Assembly (NCBI GenBank): GCA_012515255.1
Contig: JAAYYR010000074.1
Location: forward strand, 1 to 5,523
Direction of reading: 5' to 3'
DNA length: 5,523 nucleotides
From: Clostridia bacterium
GTDB taxonomy: Bacteria; Bacillota; Dehalobacteriia; UBA4068
Positions within the stretch are counted from its first letter, which is position 1, and each line of letters opens with the position of its first letter. The translations under genes were made by a program, and so were the position numbers. This document shows positions 1-5,523 of this stretch, in pieces. The notes under the pieces are model-generated. The model was not told the DNA's origin and ran no database searches. It worked only from the letters and a program-made list of their open reading frames with translations.

Positions 1-478
1 TGGCCAAATCAATTTCCCGATGGGCTGTATTCACATCTCCGCAGATGATCAGCGGCTTTGGCGAATCCTCGGCGAATTTCTTGAAAGCGGCATAGAAATC
101 CATTTTAAACTTTAACCGCTCCGGCCCATTGCCGCCATTGGGAAAATAGCAGTTGATGAGACGAAAATCAGGATACTCCAGCACCAGGGTACGGCCCTCC
201 CGATCGAAGCGCTCCTCGCCAATGCCATAGGCGACGCTGCAGGGCTGTGTTTTCGTAAAGACGGCAACGCCGCTATAACCGGGCCTGTCGGCGGAGCATA
301 TATAAGGCTTATAGCCTGCCCATTGCATTAGCCCCTCAGGAATCTGGTCATCTTTGGCCTTGATTTCCTGCAGGCAGACAATATCCGCGTTTACCGCTTC
401 AAGCGCATCCAGCGCGCCCTTTTTAATCGCGGCGCGCACGCCATTGACATTCCAGGATAAAAGTTTGATTTTGGTCAT
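1..478 (-). CDS. exoA: Exodeoxyribonuclease III / AP endonuclease, ExoA type (partial, C-terminus beyond the window)
   Basis: The visible 159 codons read from the ATG at 478-476 to the left edge with no stop. The protein belongs to the endonuclease/exonuclease/phosphatase fold. It opens with LLSWNVNGVRA (residues 6-16, metal and active-site Asn10/Asn12). It has the metal-binding Glu38 in CLQEIK, GYSGVAVFTK at 67-76, GEERFDREGR at 87-96, the Tyr111 region CYFPNGG, and ICGDVNTAHREIDL at 145-158 carrying catalytic Asp148 and Asn150. The NTAHREIDL form resembles the B. subtilis/pneumococcal ExoA branch rather than E. coli XthA. Family members are about 250-260 residues, so roughly 100 residues including the final catalytic His should lie outside. 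The known role is base-excision repair: cleaving DNA 5' of abasic sites and 3'-5' exonuclease or 3'-end cleaning. A GAGGTG ribosome site (484-489) sits 5 bases before the ATG. The gene starts 23 bases after rsmA with no terminator between, so it is probably co-transcribed. Confidence 0.95.
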   Translation of the reverse strand, partial: MTKIKLLSWNVNGVRAAIKKGALDALEAVNADIVCLQEIKAKDDQIPEGLMQWAGYKPYICSADRPGYSGVAVFTKTQPCSVAYGIGEERFDREGRTLVLEYPDFRLINCYFPNGGNGPERLKFKMDFYAAFKKFAEDSPKPLIICGDVNTAHREIDLA

Positions 479-501
479 CTCATCACCTCGTTTTTTTTGG
501 T

Positions 502-1350
502 TTATACTTCTGTCCCGCTCCTGCCGAACAGGGCAAAAAGCCGCTTGAAATCAGCCAGGCTCAGAGCCTCCGCGCGCACCTGCTCCGGCAAACCGGCAGT
601 CTTGATCAGTTCCTGCCAAAAGCCGCGGCTGCCGCCCAGCACGGCGCAGAGGTTATTGGCTAAAGTCTTGCGGCGCTGCGCGAACGCCGCCTCTATGAAG
701 CGGAATAGATCGTAAAAATCTTCTCCCGCCACTGTGCCCTCTTTTCGGCTCGCAGCAATTATCGCCGAGCGCACAGCCGGCCGCGGATAAAAAGCGTCCT
801 CCGGCACATGAAAAAGAATTTCGCTTTCGGCAAAATAATCCAGCATCAAAGGCAGCGGCCCGTTTTGACGTTTTGCCCCGTCTACCAGGCGTTCCGCCGC
901 CTCCTTTTGCAGCAGGAGATACATGCGCCGCCAGTTGCCGCCATGCTTCAGCAGCTTCTCAATTAAGGCGCTGGTGATATTATAGGGGATATTGCCAAAA
1001 ATCTGGTATTCCTGGCGGCGATAGTGGCTGACATAGTTGAAGCATAAGGCATCCGCCTCAATAATGCGCGTTTGCGGCCGGTCGGACAAAAGCTTAGCCA
1101 GATATCCCACAAATAATGGCTCGATCTCCAGCAGTTCCAGCCGCCCCGGATACTCGGCGAGCATCCGGCTAAGGCTGCCCAGTCCCGCGCCGATCTCGAT
1201 GATTGGCAATTGCGGTTGCAATGCGGCAAGCGCTACGATATGCCGCGACACTTCCCCGCTTACCAAAAAATTCTGCCCGCGTAATTTGCTGGGCCGCAGA
1301 CCTAAAGATTGCAGAGTGTCGCGCACAGCCGGCAAAAGTTCTTGATCCAT
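502..1350 (-). CDS. rsmA: 16S rRNA dimethyladenosine transferase RsmA (KsgA)
   Basis: The 282-residue product has the usual length and layout of RsmA/KsgA. This S-adenosylmethionine-dependent enzyme dimethylates two adjacent adenines (A1518/A1519 in E. coli numbering) in the last 16S rRNA helix during late 30S maturation. Visible motifs are the N-terminal LRPSKLRGQNFL (18-29), the SAM-binding loop IIEIGAGLGSLS (50-61), acidic Glu75/Glu77 at the end of strand 2, EADAL (98-102), and the catalytic motif IV GNIPYNIT (119-126). Further on are FYPRPAVRSA (187-196) and the C-terminal AAFAQRRKTLANNL (221-234), which separates RsmA from the shorter Erm 23S methylases. Odd points: the commoner ID after QNFL is VS here, the loop Pro is Ala55, and the usual PPKVDS is PRPAVRS. 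The ATG at 1350 has an excellent AGGAGG site (1358-1363) 7 bases upstream. It lies 18 bases after the YabE-like gene and 23 before exoA, implying one operon. Confidence 0.95.
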   Translation of the reverse strand: MDQELLPAVRDTLQSLGLRPSKLRGQNFLVSGEVSRHIVALAALQPQLPIIEIGAGLGSLSRMLAEYPGRLELLEIEPLFVGYLAKLLSDRPQTRIIEADALCFNYVSHYRRQEYQIFGNIPYNITSALIEKLLKHGGNWRRMYLLLQKEAAERLVDGAKRQNGPLPLMLDYFAESEILFHVPEDAFYPRPAVRSAIIAASRKEGTVAGEDFYDLFRFIEAAFAQRRKTLANNLCAVLGGSRGFWQELIKTAGLPEQVRAEALSLADFKRLFALFGRSGTEV

Positions 1351-1368
1351 ACGCTCCCCTCCTTTTGG

Positions 1369-2538
1369 CTAATTGAGCATGTATACGGTGACTTGCCGCC
1401 TGCCCCAACTGATGCATTGATTCTCGGTATCCATATAGAGGTCGATGATATAATCATTGATCGCGCCGCCCGTGTCCTCCGCCACGGCAAAGCCATATCC
1501 CGCGACATAAACTTTGGTGCCAAGCGGGATGATATCAGGATCAACCGCGATAGTGCCGACTTTGGGCCAGGTGCCGGTCGCCGTGGTATTCCCCGTCCAG
1601 GTATAGGCTGTAGCCTCCATGGTATAGGAATTATGAAAGTAGAAACTGGCGCCGTCATCAGTGATGGCCATGGCTTTCGTGGCCGTGCCTTTGCTATTGG
1701 CCGGACCAATACCGATCACCCTTTCCTTGGGATCACGCACCTTGACCGCGTCAAGCAAAACCCTGCCCACTTCCTGGCCGTCCCGGTACGTCACCCGATA
1801 TGTATTGCGGTTAACGCCGGGGCTGCCCTCGGATACTACGGCGCGGGCTCCAGCCACTAAGTATTCATACTCAACCGTAGTCTCCGGCTGGTCAATATAC
1901 TCATCCACGGTCTCCGTCCTGATCTCGATGCGATGGACCTGGATTTCCGTTTCATCATAAACATAAGACAGCAGCGGCAAGGATACGGTATCATTGGCGC
2001 CAAGTTCAATTCCGGCCAACGAGAGGGCCTTGCTGACAGTGATTGGCTGGCTTTCCAGCAGATGTATTTGACCGTCGGCAATGATGCGGATAGGGACGCT
2101 GAGTCTGAGCCAGATTTTCATACCCTCGACTACGGGCTGATCTTTCTTCTTGTCCATATAGTCGCCGGACGTAAAATGAATCCCCTGTTCGCGCAACACA
2201 TCGCCCACTGTTTCCGCATTGGTGGCGATAAAATGCGGCCGGCTGTTGATATTGATGACAATATCTTTTGCGGTCAGCTCATTGATGCCCACATCTCCTG
2301 CATCGCCCCAGCCAAGAGCTACAGATGCGCCGATACCGGTCAAAACGAGCACAACGGCTATAATCAGCAAGGACAAATGGGGAAAGCGATGATGCGCAGG
2401 CTCCAGCCGTGCTGTTTGCGGCGGCTCGGCCGGCGCCTCCGGCTGCTTATGCTTGACAAGGGTACGCGCCTGTGCCAGCTTCGCCTCAGAAGGGCTGCCC
2501 AGGTCTTTTATCTTCAATTGTCCCTTGATGCGCGCCAT
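1369..2538 (-). CDS. yabE: YabE-like membrane-anchored G5 and 3D domain protein (probable cell-wall remodelling)
   Basis: The 389-residue product starts with a short Lys-rich cytoplasmic part and an Ala/Pro-rich stretch (about 33-47). A single membrane segment or uncleaved signal anchor follows at about 55-77. Two ubiquitin-like DUF348 modules come next (about 91-135 and 147-185, the first with TVGDVLREQGI), then a G5 domain (about 199-275) and a C-terminal 3D domain (about 305-388). The three aspartates that name the 3D domain are Asp333 (AVDPDIIPLGT), Asp355 (AEDTGG) and Asp366 (IIDLYM). This architecture is that of B. subtilis YabE, related to Rpf/Sps stationary-phase proteins. The 3D fold resembles the catalytic core of the lytic transglycosylase MltA, so cleaving peptidoglycan outside the membrane is likely but inferred. 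An in-frame TTG at 2562 would add eight residues. The ATG at 2538 is preferred because GGAGG lies 8 bases before it and the promoter places the mRNA start near 2567. It heads the unit with rsmA and exoA. Confidence 0.9.
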   Translation of the reverse strand: MARIKGQLKIKDLGSPSEAKLAQARTLVKHKQPEAPAEPPQTARLEPAHHRFPHLSLLIIAVVLVLTGIGASVALGWGDAGDVGINELTAKDIVININSRPHFIATNAETVGDVLREQGIHFTSGDYMDKKKDQPVVEGMKIWLRLSVPIRIIADGQIHLLESQPITVSKALSLAGIELGANDTVSLPLLSYVYDETEIQVHRIEIRTETVDEYIDQPETTVEYEYLVAGARAVVSEGSPGVNRNTYRVTYRDGQEVGRVLLDAVKVRDPKERVIGIGPANSKGTATKAMAITDDGASFYFHNSYTMEATAYTWTGNTTATGTWPKVGTIAVDPDIIPLGTKVYVAGYGFAVAEDTGGAINDYIIDLYMDTENQCISWGRRQVTVYMLN

Positions 2539-2546
2539 GCCCACGG

Positions 2547-2551
2547 CCTCC
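2547..2551 (-). promoter_or_regulatory. Ribosome binding site that fixes the yabE start
   Basis: GGAGG on the minus strand lies 8 bases before the ATG at 2538-2536. If the in-frame TTG at 2562 were used, this strong site would fall inside the coding region, and the mRNA leader from the predicted RNA start would be only about 5 bases. The ATG is therefore the better start. Confidence 0.75.
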
Positions 2552-2573
2552 GCTATTGGCAAATAATTAGTTA

Positions 2574-2602
2574 ATTATAGAATATATTCCGTTATAAGTC
2601 AA
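2574..2602 (-). promoter_or_regulatory. Main vegetative promoter of the yabE-rsmA-exoA unit
   Basis: The minus strand holds TTGACT (-35, 2597-2602), a 17-base AT-rich spacer, and a perfect TATAAT (-10, 2574-2579). The predicted RNA start is near 2567, about 29 bases before the yabE ATG. This near-consensus sigma-70/sigma-A promoter lies downstream of the tatD terminator, so the second unit is transcribed independently of metG. Confidence 0.85.
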
Positions 2603-2631
2603 TTATACGCTCACCGCAGCAAAGACGTAAA
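2602..2631 (-). promoter_or_regulatory. Possible second, overlapping upstream promoter
   Basis: A second perfect TATAAT (2602-2607) directly precedes the main -35 box, sharing one base with it. It has a weak TTTACG (-35, 2626-2631) 18 bases further upstream, inside the nearer of the two direct repeats. RNA would begin near 2595, within the main promoter. The two sites could not be occupied at the same time. The poor -35 makes this tentative. Confidence 0.35.
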
Positions 2632-2660
2632 AGCGAAGTTTTCAGTCATAAAAGCGCAGT
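2626..2660 (-). repeat. Pair of 14-base imperfect direct repeats upstream of the yabE promoter
   Basis: On the minus strand ACTGCGCTTTTATG (2647-2660) and ACTTCGCTTTTACG (2626-2639) match at 12 of 14 positions. They start 21 bases apart, about two helical turns. The core CGCTTTT reappears as part of the terminator at 2678-2685, 28 bases further upstream. The pair ends 23 bases before the -35 element of the main yabE promoter. This position would suit an activator or repressor site, but no known regulator motif is recognised. Confidence 0.45.
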
Positions 2661-2671
2661 ATTCTCATTAG

Positions 2672-2708
2672 AAAAACAAAAGCGCAAAAGGCTAATAATC
2701 CTTTGCGC
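2672..2708 (-). terminator. Rho-independent terminator after tatD
   Basis: Directly after the tatD stop the minus strand reads GCGCAAAGG, an 8-base loop, then CCTTTTGCGC, then TTTTGTTTTT. The two arms pair over 9 bp with one bulged T, and the T-rich tract follows at once. This is a standard intrinsic terminator, and it ends the metG-tatD transcript before the next promoter. It has no matching T tract for the plus strand, so it acts in one direction. Confidence 0.85.
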
Positions 2709-3488
2709 TCAATCATCTTCGCCAAGACGAAATAGCCGCCGGGCATTTTCAGTAGTGATTTCCTCTATGCGCCGGTACTCCAGCCCCTTGATCTCCGCAA
2801 GTTTTGCCGCGGTATGGACGACGCGCGCAGGTTCATTAGTTTTGCCCCGGAAAGGATGCGGCGAAAGATATGGGCAATCCGTTTCTATAAGCAGCATATC
2901 AAGCGGCACCTTGGCCGCCACTTCCACCGGCTGGCGCGCATTGGTAAAAGTCAGCGGCCCGGCAAAAGAAATCATCATCCCCAGGGACATAGCTGCCTTG
3001 GCAGTCTCCCAGCTACCGGAAAAGCAATGCATGACGCCGCCGTTCTCCGTGGCTCCCTCCTCTTTGAGGATAGCCAGCACATCCTGATGCGCGTCGCGAT
3101 CATGAATGACTATCGGCAAGCCGGACTCCCTGGCCAAAGCGATCTGCGCCCGGAATAATTGTTGCTGCACCGCCCGCTCCGGGCCGTCGTCATAGTGATA
3201 ATCAAGGCCGATCTCACCCCAGGCTACGACTTGCGGCTGCCGCGCCAGCTTGAACAATTGCGCCAGGTCATCGACGCCAATTTTATCCGCCTCAGCCGGG
3301 TGAACGCCAACCGTGGCGTAGACCGTACCGGCATATTGCGCTGCAATGTCCAGCGCAAGTAGCGAGGAGGGCAAGTCATAGCCGACTGTATTTATTTTTG
3401 TCACCCCGGCGGCCCCGGCCCTGTCGACAATAGCCGCTAATTGCGGCAGCAAGGCTGGGTCGCCAAGATGAGCATGGGTATCAAACAT
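2709..3488 (-). CDS. tatD: TatD-family metal-dependent hydrolase / DNase (YabD/YcfH type)
   Basis: The 259-residue product is a full-length TatD-family TIM-barrel hydrolase of the amidohydrolase superfamily. Metal ligands appear in order: FDTHAHL (His5, His7), GEIGLDYH (Glu92, Asp96), VIHDRDAH (His129), MHCFSGS (His154) and IETDCPYL (Asp204). The family signature SPHPFRGKTNEP follows at 209-220. TatD proteins are cytoplasmic nucleases; E. coli TatD has 3'-5' exonuclease activity, and other members act as D-aminoacyl-tRNA deacylases or have unknown substrates. Adjacency to metG is a conserved arrangement in Bacillota, where the gene is called yabD; the exact substrate here cannot be read from sequence. 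The ATG at 3488 is 7 bases after the metG stop. Its GAGG site (3494-3497) overlaps that TGA, which suggests translational coupling. A terminator begins at the base after the stop codon, making tatD the last gene of the metG unit. Confidence 0.95.
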   Translation of the reverse strand: MFDTHAHLGDPALLPQLAAIVDRAGAAGVTKINTVGYDLPSSLLALDIAAQYAGTVYATVGVHPAEADKIGVDDLAQLFKLARQPQVVAWGEIGLDYHYDDGPERAVQQQLFRAQIALARESGLPIVIHDRDAHQDVLAILKEEGATENGGVMHCFSGSWETAKAAMSLGMMISFAGPLTFTNARQPVEVAAKVPLDMLLIETDCPYLSPHPFRGKTNEPARVVHTAAKLAEIKGLEYRRIEEITTENARRLFRLGEDD

Positions 3489-3493
3489 GGCCG

Positions 3494-3497
3494 CCTC
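3494..3497 (-). promoter_or_regulatory. Ribosome binding site of tatD overlapping the metG stop
   Basis: GAGG on the minus strand lies 5 bases before the tatD ATG and shares its first two bases with the metG TGA stop. Ribosomes finishing metG would therefore be placed at the tatD start, which supports translational coupling of the two genes. Confidence 0.6.
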
Positions 3498-5421
3498 AAC
3501 TGATCTTGGCGCCGCTTGGCATATCCGGCGCCTCTATAACCCGTAGTTTTTTGCCTTCCATGGCGGAAAGCAGCATGCCCTGCGATTCGATGCCGCGAAT
3601 CTTCACCGGCTGCAAATTGGCAATCAACACCAGGTTTTTGCCGAGAAGCTCGTCCGGCTGATAGAATTCCGCTATGCCGGATAATACTGTTCTTTGCTCC
3701 GTCCCCAGCTCCAGGGTGAACTTGAGTAGTTTATCGGTATTGGCCACCTTTTCACAGGCCAGCACTTTGACCACGCGCAAATCAAGGCGGGCAAAATCAT
3801 CAATGGTACAAGTAGGGGCGATCGGCTCCATGGCGGGCGCGGCCGGCGCCTCCGGCGCTTCAGGTTTGGCTTCCGCCGCCAAGGCCGCCAGGTCGATGCG
3901 TGGGAACAGCGGCTCGCCGCGGCTGATCTTCGTCCCCGCCGGCAAACGGCCCCATTCAAGGCTCTCCCAGGTATGCAACTGCGTCTGCTCGGCGATGCCC
4001 AGTTGCCGCCACACGCGCTTGGGCAGCCCCGGCATCACCGGCGCGGCCATGATAGTAACAAAACGCAGCACTTCCGCCATATTATAGAGCACGCTCGAGA
4101 GTTTTCCCTGCTGGCCCGCTTTATTAAGCGCCCAGGGCGCGGCGTCGTCGATATATTTGTTCGCCTTATTAACCAGCTTCCATAGCTCGGAGAGAGCATT
4201 CGCCCACTCCATCTTATCCATAAGCCGGCCAAATTTCTCCGGTATAGCCTTGGCCATGGCAATCAGCTCGGCGTCGAACTCAGTCGGCTCAACGGGCGGC
4301 TCAATCACGCTGCCCTGGAATTTCTCAATCATTCCGGTGGTGCGGGACAGCAAATTGCCATAGTCATTGGCCAAATCATTATTGATGCGCCGGCCCAACA
4401 ACTCCTCGCTATAGTTGCAGTCCAGACCATAGCCCATTTCCCTCATCAGAAAATAGCGCACCGCCTCCACGCCGTATTTTTCGCATAAATAAATGGGGTC
4501 GATGACATTGCCTTTGGATTTGCTCATCTTATCGCTGTCGATTAAGACCCAGCCATGACCAAGCACGCATTCGGGCAGCGGCAGATCAAGCGCCATCAGC
4601 ATGATCGGCCAGATGATAGTATGGAAGCGGATAATATCCTTGCCTACCAAATGCACGTCCGCCGGCCAAAATTTTTCATATAAACTGCCGTCGCCTTGGC
4701 CTTTTAAGGCGGAAATATAATTGATCAGCGCGTCGAACCAGACATAGATCACATGTTTTTGATCAAAAGGCACCGGTATGCCCCAGTCAAAGGTAGTGCG
4801 GGAAACGCAGAGATCCTCCAGGCCCTGGCGCACGAAATTGATCATCTCATTGCGACGGCTTTCCGGGCGGATAAAATCAGGGTTATCCGTCATGAATTGC
4901 AGCCAGCGGTCGGCATATTTATTCATGCGGAAGAAATAGCTTTCTTCTTTCATCGTCTCTACCGCTCTGCCGCAATCCGGGCAAACATGCCCCTCCCCTA
5001 CTTGCAGCTCGGTGAAGAACGTCTCGCAATCAGTGCAATACCAGCCGGTATATTCCGACTTATAGATATCGCCCTGGTCATAGATTTTCTGGAACAGCTC
5101 TTGGCAGATCCGTATATGATGCTCATCCGTGGTACGGATAAAATCGTCATTGTCGATTTCCAGGACACGCCATAAATGCTTAAAATTAATAATAATCTCG
5201 TTCACAAATTCTTGGGGTTGCTTGCCCGCGGCATGAGCGCGGCGCTGGATTTTCTGCCCATGCTCGTCGGAGCCGGTAAGAAAATAGGTATCAAAGCCGC
5301 GCATCTTCTTATACCGCGCCATGGTATCGGCGGCTACCGTGGTATAGGCATGGCCGATATGCAGATTGTCGCTCGGATAATAGATGGGCGTGGTGATATA
5401 AAAAGTTTTCTTATCACTCAT
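3496..5421 (-). CDS. metG: Methionyl-tRNA synthetase with C-terminal tRNA-binding domain
   Basis: The 641-residue product is a complete class I methionyl-tRNA synthetase, which charges initiator and elongator tRNA-Met in the cytoplasm. It shows ITTPIYYPSDNLHIGHAYT with the HIGH signature at 21-24, and TGSDEHGQKI at 49-58. A zinc knuckle has Cys129, Cys132, Cys147 and Cys150. VIYVWFDALINY (224-235) and the KMSKS signature at 298-302 follow, then the alpha-helical anticodon-binding domain. An Ala/Pro/Glu-rich linker (about 511-537) joins a Trbp111/EMAPII-like tRNA-binding domain (about 538-641, with LDLRVVKVLACEKVANTDKL and GIESQGMLLSA). The length matches the Bacillus MetS/MetG form that carries this extra domain. 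The ATG at 5421 has GGAGGT (5428-5433) 6 bases upstream, and a clear promoter lies further upstream. The leader is only about 50 bases, so no T-box or SAM riboswitch fits. It is the first gene of a two-gene unit with tatD. Confidence 0.98.
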   Translation of the reverse strand: MSDKKTFYITTPIYYPSDNLHIGHAYTTVAADTMARYKKMRGFDTYFLTGSDEHGQKIQRRAHAAGKQPQEFVNEIIINFKHLWRVLEIDNDDFIRTTDEHHIRICQELFQKIYDQGDIYKSEYTGWYCTDCETFFTELQVGEGHVCPDCGRAVETMKEESYFFRMNKYADRWLQFMTDNPDFIRPESRRNEMINFVRQGLEDLCVSRTTFDWGIPVPFDQKHVIYVWFDALINYISALKGQGDGSLYEKFWPADVHLVGKDIIRFHTIIWPIMLMALDLPLPECVLGHGWVLIDSDKMSKSKGNVIDPIYLCEKYGVEAVRYFLMREMGYGLDCNYSEELLGRRINNDLANDYGNLLSRTTGMIEKFQGSVIEPPVEPTEFDAELIAMAKAIPEKFGRLMDKMEWANALSELWKLVNKANKYIDDAAPWALNKAGQQGKLSSVLYNMAEVLRFVTIMAAPVMPGLPKRVWRQLGIAEQTQLHTWESLEWGRLPAGTKISRGEPLFPRIDLAALAAEAKPEAPEAPAAPAMEPIAPTCTIDDFARLDLRVVKVLACEKVANTDKLLKFTLELGTEQRTVLSGIAEFYQPDELLGKNLVLIANLQPVKIRGIESQGMLLSAMEGKKLRVIEAPDMPSGAKIS

Positions 5422-5478
5422 TTTGATACCTCCAAATCATCATTGGCCTATTAGGGAAAAACCGACTACCCGCTGGAA

Positions 5479-5508
5479 ATCATAACAAACTATAAGGTAA
5501 TATGTCAA
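5479..5508 (-). promoter_or_regulatory. Vegetative promoter of metG-tatD
   Basis: On the minus strand a perfect TTGACA (-35, 5503-5508) is followed after 18 bases by TATGAT (-10, 5479-5484). TG stands one base before it, giving the extended -10 form TGnTATGAT. The spacer is one base longer than ideal, which the extended -10 may offset. Transcription would start near 5472 and give a leader of about 50 bases before metG. The spacing and consensus match are seen in the sequence; activity is inferred. Confidence 0.8.
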
Positions 5509-5523
5509 TATTTATATCGGTAA

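Noticed and set aside
491..498. Run of eight T on the plus strand between rsmA and exoA, considered as a terminator
   Set aside because: On the transcribed minus strand it is an A run just before the exoA ribosome site. No stem precedes it, and no gene is transcribed on the plus strand here.
1309..1860. Plus-strand open frame (183 codons) over the 3' end of yabE and the start of rsmA, considered as an antisense transcript like the one known for B. subtilis yabE
   Set aside because: I found no convincing plus-strand promoter or ribosome site near its start. The frame is explained by the codon composition of the two real genes.
1933..2574. Long plus-strand open frame (213 codons) opposite the YabE-like gene
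   Set aside because: It lies almost wholly antisense to a gene with clear DUF348, G5 and 3D domains. It has no convincing ribosome site and its translation is Cys/Arg-rich without a recognisable domain. It is a shadow frame.
4753..5454. Plus-strand open frames of 140 and 92 codons opposite metG
   Set aside because: They overlap the HIGH, zinc-knuckle and catalytic parts of a well-conserved synthetase and show no start signals or domains of their own.
1..5523. Search for a novel defence, mobile or RNA-based system
   Set aside because: The coding space is filled by five well-known housekeeping families, and the two spacers hold only promoters, a terminator and short repeats. No transposase, inverted terminal repeats, CRISPR-like array, tRNA or rRNA was seen.

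Overview
This window is an ordinary bacterial housekeeping segment. All five recognisable genes lie on the minus strand, so it reads from right to left. The gene set and order (methionyl-tRNA synthetase, TatD-family nuclease, YabE-like G5/3D cell-wall protein, RsmA/KsgA) match the conserved metS-yabD-yabE-(rnmV)-rsmA neighbourhood of Bacillota such as Bacillus subtilis. A YabE-type protein with ubiquitin-like (DUF348), G5 and 3D domains also points to Bacillota. The GC-balanced coding regions, AT-rich spacers, strong GGAGG ribosome sites and consensus vegetative promoters fit the same group. A class such as Negativicutes or Clostridia is possible, but this is an inference and no marker here settles it.

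Layout, in direction of transcription. (1) A promoter with an extended -10 (5479-5508) drives metG (5421-3496). tatD (3488-2709) follows 7 bases later, with its ribosome site overlapping the metG stop. A Rho-independent terminator (2672-2708) begins at the base after the tatD stop and closes this two-gene unit. (2) A 170-base spacer (2539-2708) holds the terminator, a pair of 14-base direct repeats 21 bases apart, and a near-consensus TTGACT-17-TATAAT promoter with a possible second overlapping promoter. (3) That promoter serves a second unit: the YabE-like gene (2538-1369), rsmA (1350-502, 18-base gap) and an ExoA-type exonuclease III / AP endonuclease (478 to beyond the left edge, 23-base gap).

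Functionally, the first unit makes charged methionyl-tRNA plus a metal-dependent nuclease. The second links a membrane-anchored cell-wall remodelling protein, a 16S rRNA methyltransferase needed for 30S maturation, and a base-excision-repair nuclease. rnmV (5S rRNA maturase M5), often found between yabE and rsmA, is absent here, and exoA takes the place after rsmA that yabG holds in B. subtilis. I see no mobile element, CRISPR array, tRNA, rRNA or new defence-like system. The points most worth a second look are the repeats upstream of the second promoter, the start codon of the YabE-like gene, the missing rnmV and some unusual residues in RsmA.
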